Source: an uncultured bacterium (GTDB taxonomy: Bacteria; Patescibacteriota; Minisyncoccia; Phycocordibacterales; UBA9973). Taken from it: a stretch of DNA of 14,731 nt. Location: assembly GCA_903895055.1 (NCBI GenBank), contig CAITSL010000025.1, forward strand, positions 1-14,731, read 5' to 3'. The position numbers were made by a program, and so were the translations under genes. Below are positions 7,390 through 14,184 of this stretch, one piece after another; within the stretch, counting starts at the first letter, position 1, and every line of letters starts with the position of its first letter. The notes under the pieces were generated by a model. The model was not told the origin of the DNA. It saw only the letters and a program-made list of their open reading frames with translations, and ran no database searches.

Positions 7390-8796
7390 TTAATCTTTAA
7401 ATTTCAAACTATCATATTTGATTTCTTTTTCATGTTCAAAAATTGGCAATGGATATTCGCCATTAAACATGGACAGACAAAATCTTTCTTTGGGCACTCC
7501 GGTCGCTTTTACCATCCCCGCAATAGATAAATAAGACAAAGAGGTCGCGCCGATAAATTCACAAATTTCTTTAACTGATTTTTGGGAAGCGATTAAGCTT
7601 TCTTGCTTTGGAGTATCAATTCCGTAAAAATCTGGGAATTTAACTGGGGCAGAACAAACCAAAAAGTGTACTTCTTTCGCTCCTACATCAAAAAACATTT
7701 TGACTATTTGCTTGGAGGTATTTCCGCGAACAATTGAATCATCAATAATGCCAACCCGTTTACCGGCAACTAAACTACGAAGCACCGTCAATTTCATTTT
7801 TATTTTCTGTTCGCGATTCGCTTGCGTCGGTTCGATAAAAGTGCGATGAATATAGCGATTTTTATTTAAAGCCATTTCAAAAGGAACTCCGGAGGCTTGC
7901 GAATAGCCAATCGCCGCCGGAATAGCTGTCTCGGGTACCGGCACCACCACGTCTAATTTCAATTTTGGATTTTGCTTGAATAGCATTTTGCCAAAATTCT
8001 TGCGAACTTCATAAACCGATTTGCCTAAAATGATAGTGTCGTGTCGAGAAAAATATACATATTCAAAGATGTCGAATTTAGGATCTACTTTGGTCATTAT
8101 TTTGCTCTGCATTCCCTTCTGGGAAATAGTCAATATTTCACCCGGAAGAACTTCTCGCAAAAATTTTGCTCCAGTGGTACGAAGTCCGCAAGTCTCAGAT
8201 GCAACGATTATTTCTTTACCATTCTCACCAAGCACCAGTGGACGAATCCCTCTCGGATCCCGAAAAGCAATCAATTCATCTATTGAGAGCGCCACGCAAG
8301 AAAATGCTCCGGTGAAAAGCGGGTAAGCTTTTTCTATCGCTTTCGATAATGACAGCTTTTCCACTTTCATATAAAAACCGAGGGCCTTGGCCATAAGTTC
8401 CGAATCAGAATCGTTCTTGCATGGAACTTTATTTTTTCTGAGAAAATCTTCTAACGCGCATGTGGATGGAAGATTGCCATTATGAGCAAAAGCGACGGTA
8501 TGATTGAAAATAATCGGTTGAGCATGTTTCGGATCCGTACCGCGCGAAGTGGAATATCGATTGTGTCCGATAGCCGCAGACCCGCGAAGCCTGGCTATAT
8601 CTTTTTCATTATAAACTTGAGTAACTAAACCAGAGCCCTTGTGGTGATAAATTTTCTTTCCATCCGTTGTGACAATTCCGGTTTGTTCCTGACCCCTGTG
8701 TTGAAGCGCAAATAAACCGAAATACGCTTGACGCGCCGCCGTCCCCGGCGCATTCCAAATTCCAAACACCGCACATTTTTCATTCAGGTTTCTCAT
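7390..8796 (-). CDS. purF: Amidophosphoribosyltransferase (glutamine PRPP amidotransferase)
   Basis: PurF catalyses the first committed purine step, using PRPP and glutamine to make phosphoribosylamine. The 468-aa protein has an N-terminal Ntn-hydrolase glutaminase domain whose nucleophile is probably Cys8 (CAVFGIW), preceded by a 7-residue propeptide to be removed. Other motifs are LQHRGQEQTG (31-40), IGHNRYSTSRG (76-86), FAHNGNL (103-109) and RDPRGIRPL (179-187). The C-terminal PRTase domain has the PRPP-binding loop VGIIDDSIVRGNT (348-360) and FYGIDTP (390-396). The positions that carry Fe-S cysteines in the B. subtilis type read FPDFYGID and RFCLSMFNGEYP, so a 4Fe-4S cluster is unlikely. 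Its ATG overlaps the purQ stop as ATGA. Confidence 0.96.
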   Translation of the reverse strand: MRNLNEKCAVFGIWNAPGTAARQAYFGLFALQHRGQEQTGIVTTDGKKIYHHKGSGLVTQVYNEKDIARLRGSAAIGHNRYSTSRGTDPKHAQPIIFNHTVAFAHNGNLPSTCALEDFLRKNKVPCKNDSDSELMAKALGFYMKVEKLSLSKAIEKAYPLFTGAFSCVALSIDELIAFRDPRGIRPLVLGENGKEIIVASETCGLRTTGAKFLREVLPGEILTISQKGMQSKIMTKVDPKFDIFEYVYFSRHDTIILGKSVYEVRKNFGKMLFKQNPKLKLDVVVPVPETAIPAAIGYSQASGVPFEMALNKNRYIHRTFIEPTQANREQKIKMKLTVLRSLVAGKRVGIIDDSIVRGNTSKQIVKMFFDVGAKEVHFLVCSAPVKFPDFYGIDTPKQESLIASQKSVKEICEFIGATSLSYLSIAGMVKATGVPKERFCLSMFNGEYPLPIFEHEKEIKYDSLKFKD

Positions 8797-9569
8797 TTGA
8801 AATAGTTGATTGCGTTTTTAAATAATAATATTCCAGCGCCCTCCTTTTCCAAATTGCCATTTATTTTTTTGTGTTGCCAAAGCGGTGAATGATGGAAAAA
8901 CATCGCTCGTTCCGGATGAGGCATCATTCCCAGCACTCGGCCATTATAACCCAACACTCCCGCGATATCATACATGGCACCGTTGGGATTTTTTTCTAAA
9001 TTTTGAAATTTACAAATCTCTCCTTTTTCGTAAATAAAAGCAATTTCTTTTTTCTTTGACATTTCTTTGTATTTTTTTTGATCAATAATATAACGTCCTT
9101 CGCCGTGAGCAATAGGTAGTGAAATATTTTTTATTCCAGAGAGCCATGGGCTTCGTCCTTGCACCTTAAGATCCACCCAGCGATCAATGTATTTCCCATT
9201 TTTATTGTAAGTCAGAGCGCCCGGTAAAATTCCAAGAGAAGTCAAAATTTGAAAACCGTTGCAAATTCCGATCATTAAAGTATCACGAGAAAGGAATTCT
9301 TCTAATTCACGCGACAAATGATTTTTCATTTTATTGGCATAGGCTTTGCCGGAACCAGTATCATCGCCATAAGAAAAACCACCCGGAAAAGCTAAAATTT
9401 GGTATTCGCGCATCATTTGCGGTTTAGCGATCAAATCATTGATGTGCACGATGTCAGCAATACCGCCCGCATGTTCAAATGCAAACTTGGTTTCCTCTTC
9501 GCAATTGAGTCCGTATCCGGACATCACGATCACTTTTGGTTTTTTGAATTTTTGTTTTGGAGTTTTCAT
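8793..9569 (-). CDS. purQ: FGAM synthase glutaminase subunit
   Basis: PurQ is the class I glutaminase that supplies ammonia to PurL for FGAR to FGAM. The 258-aa protein has the FPGGFSYGDD oxyanion-region motif (61-70), the nucleophile Cys103 in GICNGFQ, and the His218/Glu220 pair in MMPHPERA. It overlaps purL upstream and purF downstream by ATGA, so the three are translationally coupled. Its sequence corresponds to the C-terminal glutaminase domain that is fused in large PurL proteins. The stop is TGA. Confidence 0.95.
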   Translation of the reverse strand: MKTPKQKFKKPKVIVMSGYGLNCEEETKFAFEHAGGIADIVHINDLIAKPQMMREYQILAFPGGFSYGDDTGSGKAYANKMKNHLSRELEEFLSRDTLMIGICNGFQILTSLGILPGALTYNKNGKYIDRWVDLKVQGRSPWLSGIKNISLPIAHGEGRYIIDQKKYKEMSKKKEIAFIYEKGEICKFQNLEKNPNGAMYDIAGVLGYNGRVLGMMPHPERAMFFHHSPLWQHKKINGNLEKEGAGILLFKNAINYFK

Positions 9570-12500
9570 TTCATTTTATTTGAAAAAGAGTGATAAGCTT
9601 CATACAATTTTTTGACATTTGTTTCAACTACTTTTTTACTTGCCCCGCGTAGCTTATGCGAAGTGGGGTCTTCTATCCCAGTAATAATAAATTTATTATT
9701 TTTTGAAACTTGTCCGATTTTCTGATGCGGAATTTCTTTCATAATTTTTTCAAATTTTGAAACATTTTTCGGCGCCACGGTAATCAAAATTCTTCCCTGG
9801 CTTTCGGAAAATAGTGCAACGTCAGAAGAGATAGAGCCTAAACCTCTAGATAGAGGTTTAGGCTCTATCTCTGGTTTAGCCTCTTGATAAATATCTTTTA
9901 ACGAAACTTGGCATCCCAACATTCCGCCGACAGATGCTTTCGCCAGCGCGATCGCGAGTCCACCGGAGCCAAGCGAAATTGATGAATTTATCAATTCTTT
10001 TCTTATTGCTTCTTCTGTAGCTAAATAAGTTTTTAAATTCTTTTCCAAATTAACTTTTGGCACATTGTTGCCGATGTTTAAATTCCCCTCTTGAGGGGTA
10101 CCCTTTAGGGCGGGGTGGACTTCTTTTTGAGCCAATAATTTATAATATTCTCCCGCGCCAAGTTCATCGTATGTTTCCCCTAATAAATAAATCACATCGC
10201 CAGCATTTTTAAATTCCGGAGAAACAACTTTCTCTATATCCGGAAGAACACCGATAGCTGAGATCAGAAGTGTTGGCGGAATAGAAATTGCCACTGGATT
10301 CCCTTTTTCGTCATAACCTTTGAAATCGTTAAACATACTATCTTTCCCGGAAATAAACGGTGTCCCATAACCCACTCCATAATCGTAACAAGCTTTTATC
10401 GTTTCCTTCAACTCAGATAAACGTCCTTTATCATATGAAGAACACCAGCAGGTATTGTCTAAAATTGCCAAATGCGACATTGTGCCACCACTTGCAACAA
10501 CATTTCTAACTGCAGTATCAAGCGCACAGGCCGCCATATGATAAGTACTGATATCTCCATATGATGGATAAAGTCCGGTTGCTAAAATCGCGCCCTTTTT
10601 TGAAGAAAAAATCGGACGAAAAACTTGTGCATCGGTATTTATCCGGCCTCGGCCTGAAAGAGGTTTTAGAACAGAGCTAGCCTGCACTTCGTGATCATAC
10701 TGTTCGGAAATAAATGAAAATCCTCCAATATTTTTATTGGCGAGTAATTCTTCTAAGATTTTTGTTCTGGAACCACTTTTAATTTTTGGTAGAGAATAAT
10801 TATTTTCTACCAACTTACTTTCAAGCGGACGTTTCGGCAATCCTTCATGTAAAAATTCCAAATCAATATTCATTATAACCTTGCTTTCATACTTCACCAC
10901 ACATTTTCCCGAATTGGTAAATTCTCCAATTACTGTCGCTTCGACTCCCCGACTCTCCATTAATTTTTGGAATACTTCCCACTTTTTCTTTGGAACCGAA
11001 AGGGTCATCCTTTCTTGTGATTCAGAAATCCAAATTTGCCATGGTTGTAACCCCGGATATTTTAAGGGCACTTTTTCAAGCTCCACCTCTGCGCCGTTGC
11101 ATTGTCTTGCCATTTCTGCCACTGAACAAGAAATACCTCCCGCTCCGTTGTCAGTGATACTGTTGTATAAATCCATACCACGTGCTTCCTTCACAATTGT
11201 ATCGCTTAATTTTTTTTGAGTAATCGGATCTCCTATTTGCACAGCCGTCGCCGGACTGGATGAGTCCATCGTTACCGAAGAAAAAGTAGCGCCGTGAATG
11301 CCATCGGCTCCGACTCTTCCACCAACCATGACAATATAATCGCCCACACACGCTTGTTTTTCATGAGAAAGTTTGTCATTTATTTTTCTTGGAATCACCC
11401 CGACTGTTCCCACAAACACCAAGGGTTTTCCTTTAAATCTATCATCGTATTTTACAAATCCGGAGACGGTCGGGATCCCGGAACAGTTTCCACCGACATT
11501 CACCCCCTTAATCACTCCTTCCATAATCCGTTTCGGCAGAAACATTTTTTGCCTTTTTTCATTACTTGCCTGTCCGGAGCCTTTAGGCGAAGGAGGGTCC
11601 CGATACAAGGGTTTTTCATCTTCAGGATTCCCGAAACAAAAACCATACATATTCGCGACTGGTTTGGCTCCAAGTCCAAAACCAATAGTATCTCGATTTA
11701 CTCCCACAATGCCGGTAATCGCTCCGCCAAAAGGATCAAGCGCCGAAGGGCTGTTGTGAGTTTCGACTTTATGAGTAATCAAAAAATTATCATCAAAGAT
11801 AATCCCGCCTGAATCATCAGAAAAAACAGATACGCAAAAATCCTGGTTTCCTTTTTGTTGTCTAATTAAATTAGTGGCACCCTTAATATATGTTTTATAC
11901 AAACCATCTTTAATATCATCAATCGGGCCTGCAAAGATAGTGTGCTTGCAATGTTCACTCCAAGTTTGCGCCAGAGCTTCAAGCTCAATATCTTTTGGAT
12001 CTCTGCCTAATTTATAAAAATATTCCTGAATTACTTTCATTGAAACAAGGTCAAGCGCCAGCGGTCCTCTTCTTTTGCCGTTTTCGTCTCGGATTCCTTC
12101 TTTGCCAATTCTTACCAACTCTTCATTAGATACAGCAAGCGGAACGATAGAAACTGGCGTTCTCTTTTCCAAAACTACTTCCGGCACTTTAAGTGGTAAA
12201 CCATTGCTTTTCTTTATTTCTTTGGAATTCGCGATAAAAGATCTTTCAATCAAAGGGTTGTAAAGTGAGAGAGATATTTTTTTGATATCTTCCAATTTTA
12301 CCCTGCCGGAAATCAAAAATATTTTTGACGAATAAACTTTCAGATTTGAGTCTTTGTTTAAATGCAAAAAATCCGTGATGGTTTCTTGGGCGGTGTTGCC
12401 GACATTGTCCGTCACTCCCGGCAAATAGCCGATTTCAACCACATAATCAAAACTCTCAACCTTGTTTGCAATTTCATTTATTGAAAATTTTTCCAGGATG

Positions 12501-12685
12501 GGGTTAGTCAAGATTGCGGCGGATTTCTCTATTTCTTTAGCGGAAAGTTCTCCGTCTATTAAATATGAATCGATTATCGTTACTGCATTTACTTTCCCTG
12601 ATAAATGGAGAGAGTTCCAAGAATTAAGAAACAGCCGTTCTCGGCTGTCTTTTATTTGGGGAATAATATATACCCTGGAAATCAT
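9566..12685 (-). CDS. purL: FGAM synthase, large PurL with PurS-like N-terminus and no glutaminase domain
   Basis: PurL converts FGAR, ATP and ammonia to FGAM. Residues 1-150 contain two PurS-like segments (RVYIIPQIKDSRE at 4, and EIGYLPGVTDNVGNTAQETI at 84), as in the N-terminal domain of large PurL. The catalytic part shows QTWSEHCKH (240-248), ETHNSPSALDPFGGA (308-322), NVGGNCSGIPTVSG (396-409), GAGGISCSVAEMA (514-526), ISESQERMTLSV (553-564) and ALFSESQGRI (957-966). At 1039 aa it lacks the C-terminal glutaminase, which is encoded next as purQ with an ATGA overlap; together they give 1297 aa, close to the 1295 of fused E. coli PurL. Three loops carry extra segments (about residues 363-377, 855-871 and 935-955) with repeat-like, GC-richer or palindromic DNA. 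The start fits a leaderless promoter: a TATAAT ends 8 nt before the ATG. Confidence 0.95.
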   Translation of the reverse strand: MISRVYIIPQIKDSRERLFLNSWNSLHLSGKVNAVTIIDSYLIDGELSAKEIEKSAAILTNPILEKFSINEIANKVESFDYVVEIGYLPGVTDNVGNTAQETITDFLHLNKDSNLKVYSSKIFLISGRVKLEDIKKISLSLYNPLIERSFIANSKEIKKSNGLPLKVPEVVLEKRTPVSIVPLAVSNEELVRIGKEGIRDENGKRRGPLALDLVSMKVIQEYFYKLGRDPKDIELEALAQTWSEHCKHTIFAGPIDDIKDGLYKTYIKGATNLIRQQKGNQDFCVSVFSDDSGGIIFDDNFLITHKVETHNSPSALDPFGGAITGIVGVNRDTIGFGLGAKPVANMYGFCFGNPEDEKPLYRDPPSPKGSGQASNEKRQKMFLPKRIMEGVIKGVNVGGNCSGIPTVSGFVKYDDRFKGKPLVFVGTVGVIPRKINDKLSHEKQACVGDYIVMVGGRVGADGIHGATFSSVTMDSSSPATAVQIGDPITQKKLSDTIVKEARGMDLYNSITDNGAGGISCSVAEMARQCNGAEVELEKVPLKYPGLQPWQIWISESQERMTLSVPKKKWEVFQKLMESRGVEATVIGEFTNSGKCVVKYESKVIMNIDLEFLHEGLPKRPLESKLVENNYSLPKIKSGSRTKILEELLANKNIGGFSFISEQYDHEVQASSVLKPLSGRGRINTDAQVFRPIFSSKKGAILATGLYPSYGDISTYHMAACALDTAVRNVVASGGTMSHLAILDNTCWCSSYDKGRLSELKETIKACYDYGVGYGTPFISGKDSMFNDFKGYDEKGNPVAISIPPTLLISAIGVLPDIEKVVSPEFKNAGDVIYLLGETYDELGAGEYYKLLAQKEVHPALKGTPQEGNLNIGNNVPKVNLEKNLKTYLATEEAIRKELINSSISLGSGGLAIALAKASVGGMLGCQVSLKDIYQEAKPEIEPKPLSRGLGSISSDVALFSESQGRILITVAPKNVSKFEKIMKEIPHQKIGQVSKNNKFIITGIEDPTSHKLRGASKKVVETNVKKLYEAYHSFSNKMK
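9827..9872. repeat. Perfect 22-bp inverted repeat inside purL (insert A)
   Basis: Arms 9827-9848 and 9851-9872 are perfect reverse complements around a 2-nt centre (GA). In the minus-strand purL frame the palindrome covers residues 938-953 (EIEPKPLSRGLGSISS plus the preceding Pro codon), between the conserved GGMLGCQVSL and DVALFSES blocks where homologues usually have a shorter linker. A degenerate extra copy of one arm (GGTTTAGCCTCTT) begins at 9873. The frame stays open. It resembles a small palindromic element inserted in frame, as known for Rickettsia palindromic elements; relatedness to those is not implied. In the mRNA it would fold into a 22-bp hairpin. Confidence 0.8.
10073..10123. 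repeat. Repeat-like in-frame insert in purL (insert B)
   Basis: The segment encodes residues 855-871 (EVHPALKGTPQEGNLNI), lying between YYKLLA and GNNVPKVNLEKN, which are usually nearly adjacent in PurL. The DNA is GC-rich against its surroundings and has small hairpins: CCCCTC/GAGGGG (10085-10090 and 10093-10098, 2-nt loop) and CCCT/AGGG (10101-10110). It shares the octamer CCTAAAGG (coding strand) and the pattern P-x-x-K-G-[ST]-x-Q with insert C, suggesting one repeat family. Confidence 0.5.
11555..11599. repeat. Repeat-like in-frame insert in purL (insert C)
   Basis: The segment encodes residues 363-377 (DPPSPKGSGQASNEK) between NPEDEKPLYR and FLPKRIMEGV, where PurL homologues normally have a short loop. 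It is GC-rich, low in hydrophobic residues and contains the hairpin GCCT/AGGC with a 2-nt loop (11579-11588). It shares CCTAAAGG on the coding strand and P-x-x-K-G-[ST]-x-Q with insert B. Whether the element occurs elsewhere in the genome cannot be seen here. Confidence 0.45.
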
Positions 12686-12693
12686 ATGCGCAT

Positions 12694-12722
12694 ATTATAG
12701 TATATTTCTTATTAAAAATACA
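12694..12722 (-). promoter_or_regulatory. purL (purine cluster) promoter, leaderless type
   Basis: On the minus strand a consensus TATAAT (12699-12694) lies 17 nt after a weak -35-like TGTATT (12722-12717). The -10 ends 8 nt before the purL ATG at 12685, so the transcript would have a leader of only about 0-3 nt. There is no room for a riboswitch or Shine-Dalgarno. It would drive purL-purQ-purF-purN-purD. Confidence 0.65.
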
Positions 12723-12734
12723 TTTTTTATTTTA

Positions 12735-12764
12735 TTGACAAATACATTTTAAATATGGTAATAT
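12735..12764 (+). promoter_or_regulatory. Strong promoter of the 63-aa ORF
   Basis: A perfect -35 TTGACA (12735-12740), an 18-nt spacer and an extended -10 TGGTAATAT (TG at 12756-12757, TAATAT 12759-12764) form the best consensus promoter in the window. Transcription would start near 12771, giving about a 40-nt leader. It is divergent from the purL promoter; the two -10 boxes lie about 60 nt apart. Confidence 0.8.
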
Positions 12765-12810
12765 AAAGAAAGAAAAATAGTACGAATAATTTATGTAAAA
12801 TTTAAAAAAC

Positions 12811-13002
12811 ATGATTATGGACGGACAAATGACAATTCCCGAAACAAAATCTATTTTATTGCAAGTTGCAATAGAGATGAGTTTAGAGCCACAAGAAGTT
12901 ATTCATCTTTTGGGTGGAGGAGGTATTCCCCCAACAAAAAAGGAGTTAGATGAGATCAATCGGATTTCAGAAGAATACCAAAAGAGCAGAGAGAAAAAAT
13001 AG
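12811..13002 (+). CDS. Small 63-aa protein of unknown function
   Basis: I do not recognise this protein. It reads MIMDGQMTIPETKSILLQVA at the N-terminus, has a Gly/Pro stretch LGGGGIPPTKKE (34-45) and a charged, probably helical C-terminus ending SREKK. There is no signal peptide, membrane segment or cysteine. Three in-frame ATGs (12811, 12817, 12829) could be the start; none has a strong Shine-Dalgarno, though a GGACGG lies shortly before 12829, which would give a 57-aa protein. It is a stand-alone gene with its own strong promoter and an intrinsic terminator 22 nt after the stop, divergent from purL. That arrangement suggests a real, well-transcribed gene. Confidence 0.65.
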   Translation: MIMDGQMTIPETKSILLQVAIEMSLEPQEVIHLLGGGGIPPTKKELDEINRISEEYQKSREKK

Positions 13003-13023
13003 CTATCGGCCTCATAAAGTATT

Positions 13024-13055
13024 AAAGAGCTCAATGGGCTCTTTATTTTTATTTT
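13024..13055 (+). terminator. Intrinsic terminator of the 63-aa ORF
   Basis: AAAGAGC (13024-13030) pairs with GCTCTTT (13038-13044) around a 7-nt loop, followed by ATTTTTATTTT. It starts 22 nt after the stop of the 63-aa ORF. Its T-tract overlaps the stop codon of the convergent transporter gene, and the stem may also slow transcription arriving from that side, where the U-run is weaker. Confidence 0.8.
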
Positions 13056-13717
13056 GCAAAAGGATTGAAGTTTGTATTTACATCATAATAATCTTCATTT
13101 TCTCTTTTTTTCAGAAAATTAACCACTTTGTAAGTTGCTGGTGTAAAGATTACTTCAACCGCTGTTTTAAATATGTAATTTGAAATTATCAATGTGAGCA
13201 GTAATGAATTTGGCAAAATTCCCCAAAAAGCTATCAGGATAAAAAGAATACTATCTATAAATTCTCCGACAATCGTTGAGCCAATCGTTCTTGCCCAAAG
13301 CATTTTGCCTTTAGTCCAGATTTTCATTTTCGCAAGTATATATGAATTAGAAAATTCTCCACAAGCATAAGCGACCAAACTTGCGATAACTATTCTCGGA
13401 GTTAACCCTAAAATTGCATCATAAGCGGCTTGATTGTTCCAACCTGGAGCGGACGGCAATTTCCCGACAACGATAAAAATAATAGACATCATCAAAGCTG
13501 AAAAAAATCCGAGCCAGATTACTCTTTTTGTATTTTTGTAACCATATACTTCGGTCAAAATATCACCGAAAATATAGCTCAATGGAAAAAGCAAAGTTCC
13601 TCCATCAAAAGTGAACCAGCCAAAATCAACAATCTTTGTAGAAGCAACATTTGAAATAAGTAATACTGAAACAAAGAATACGCTTATTGCTCCTAAATAT
13701 TTATAACTTTTTTGCAT
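13049..13717 (-). CDS. yhhQ: Queuosine precursor transporter, VUT/YhhQ family
   Basis: Family members are integral membrane proteins; E. coli YhhQ imports the queuosine precursors preQ0/preQ1. The 222-aa protein is very hydrophobic with about six membrane segments and carries family motifs: ISNVASTKIV (21-30), FPLSYIFGDILTEVYGY (44-60), GEFSNSYILAKMKIWTKG (120-137), RTIGSTIVGEFIDS (143-156) and a late KTAVEVIFTPATY (184-196). The length suits the family. Its extended -10 (TGTTAAGAT) ends 6 nt before the ATG, giving a leaderless transcript. The gene is convergent with the 63-aa ORF, whose terminator overlaps its stop. The precise substrate is inferred from the family. Confidence 0.88.
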   Translation of the reverse strand: MQKSYKYLGAISVFFVSVLLISNVASTKIVDFGWFTFDGGTLLFPLSYIFGDILTEVYGYKNTKRVIWLGFFSALMMSIIFIVVGKLPSAPGWNNQAAYDAILGLTPRIVIASLVAYACGEFSNSYILAKMKIWTKGKMLWARTIGSTIVGEFIDSILFILIAFWGILPNSLLLTLIISNYIFKTAVEVIFTPATYKVVNFLKKRENEDYYDVNTNFNPFAK

Positions 13718-13723
13718 TGCAAA

Positions 13724-13732
13724 ATCTTAACA
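13724..13732 (-). promoter_or_regulatory. Extended -10 element of the yhhQ gene
   Basis: On the minus strand TGTTAAGAT (13732-13724) is an extended -10 (TG-n-TAAGAT) that ends 6 nt before the start codon at 13717. The transcript would begin at or next to the ATG. The element lies directly after the stop of the preceding 125-aa gene. Confidence 0.5.
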
Positions 13733-13739
13733 TATTTAA

Positions 13740-14117
13740 TTATTTTGGGGTAACTGTTACTTGCGTACCATTTATTGTATAACTAAATTCTGATTTTCCT
13801 TGGATATGACCATCTTCGTAGGTTAATATCATTGTTCCACTTTTCGTTGACGGACTTATGTTTACAACAGTCACATACCAAGAACCACCCAAAACAGGTT
13901 TTTCTGTCACAATCGTATTAATATTTTCACGAACATATTTTTCAACTAGATTCTGATCTTGCAATCTTTCACAATCAATCTGCGACATTTGATAACACGT
14001 ATCGATTGGTTCTTTGGGTGTCACAACAACCTCTTCTTTTTTTGCATTCACAAAATAAACAGCTATCCCAATCAAAACGACGGCAACTAAAACAATATAG
14101 ATTAGTATTTTTTTCAT
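13740..14117 (-). CDS. Membrane-anchored protein of unknown function, 125 aa
   Basis: I do not recognise the family. The N-terminus MKKILIYIVLVAVVLIGIAV leads into a single hydrophobic segment (about 4-23), either a membrane anchor or an uncleaved signal; there is no lipobox cysteine. The rest (24-125) is predicted to be extracytoplasmic: a short linker, two cysteines eight apart (Cys41 and Cys49) that could form a disulphide, a helical-looking stretch (about 50-70), then a beta-rich C-terminal half with GGSWYVTVVNIS and SGTMILTYEDGHIQGKSEF. It sits between tRNA-Trp and the transporter, at a place where secE often follows tRNA-Trp in other bacteria, but it has no SecE features. An extended -10 lies about 42 nt upstream. 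Confidence 0.75.
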   Translation of the reverse strand: MKKILIYIVLVAVVLIGIAVYFVNAKKEEVVVTPKEPIDTCYQMSQIDCERLQDQNLVEKYVRENINTIVTEKPVLGGSWYVTVVNISPSTKSGTMILTYEDGHIQGKSEFSYTINGTQVTVTPK

Positions 14118-14159
14118 ATAAATGGTGACGTTGAAATACGTTTAATATTACAGATTTTA

Positions 14160-14168
14160 ATTATAACA
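14160..14168 (-). promoter_or_regulatory. Extended -10 element upstream of the 125-aa gene
   Basis: On the minus strand TGTTATAAT (14168-14160) is a full extended -10. It lies 17 nt after the tRNA-Trp 3' end; the -35 position would fall in the tRNA and is not consensus. The leader would be about 35 nt and has no Shine-Dalgarno before the ATG at 14117. Confidence 0.5.
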
Positions 14169-14184
14169 TTAAAAATTTCATTTG

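Noticed and set aside
11294..11812. Long plus-strand open frame of 172 codons opposite purL
   Set aside because: It lies wholly antisense to conserved PurL sequence, has no recognisable domain, and its composition is explained by the purL codons.
12686..12734. Possible purine riboswitch before purL
   Set aside because: The -10 box lies 8 nt before the ATG, leaving no leader to hold an aptamer, and no conserved purine-aptamer core is visible.
12793..12798. ATG directly followed by TAA in the leader of the 63-aa ORF
   Set aside because: A start-stop pair can occur easily by chance in AT-rich DNA and has no ribosome-binding context; too little to support a regulatory call.
5209..13002. Possible relationship between the 59-aa and 63-aa small proteins
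   Set aside because: Both have a Gly-Pro-Pro-like stretch followed by an acidic helix, but the similarity covers too few residues to be meaningful.
12950..13183. Plus-strand frame of 77 codons after the 63-aa ORF
   Set aside because: It overlaps the end of the 63-aa ORF, crosses the intrinsic terminator and runs antisense to the transporter gene.
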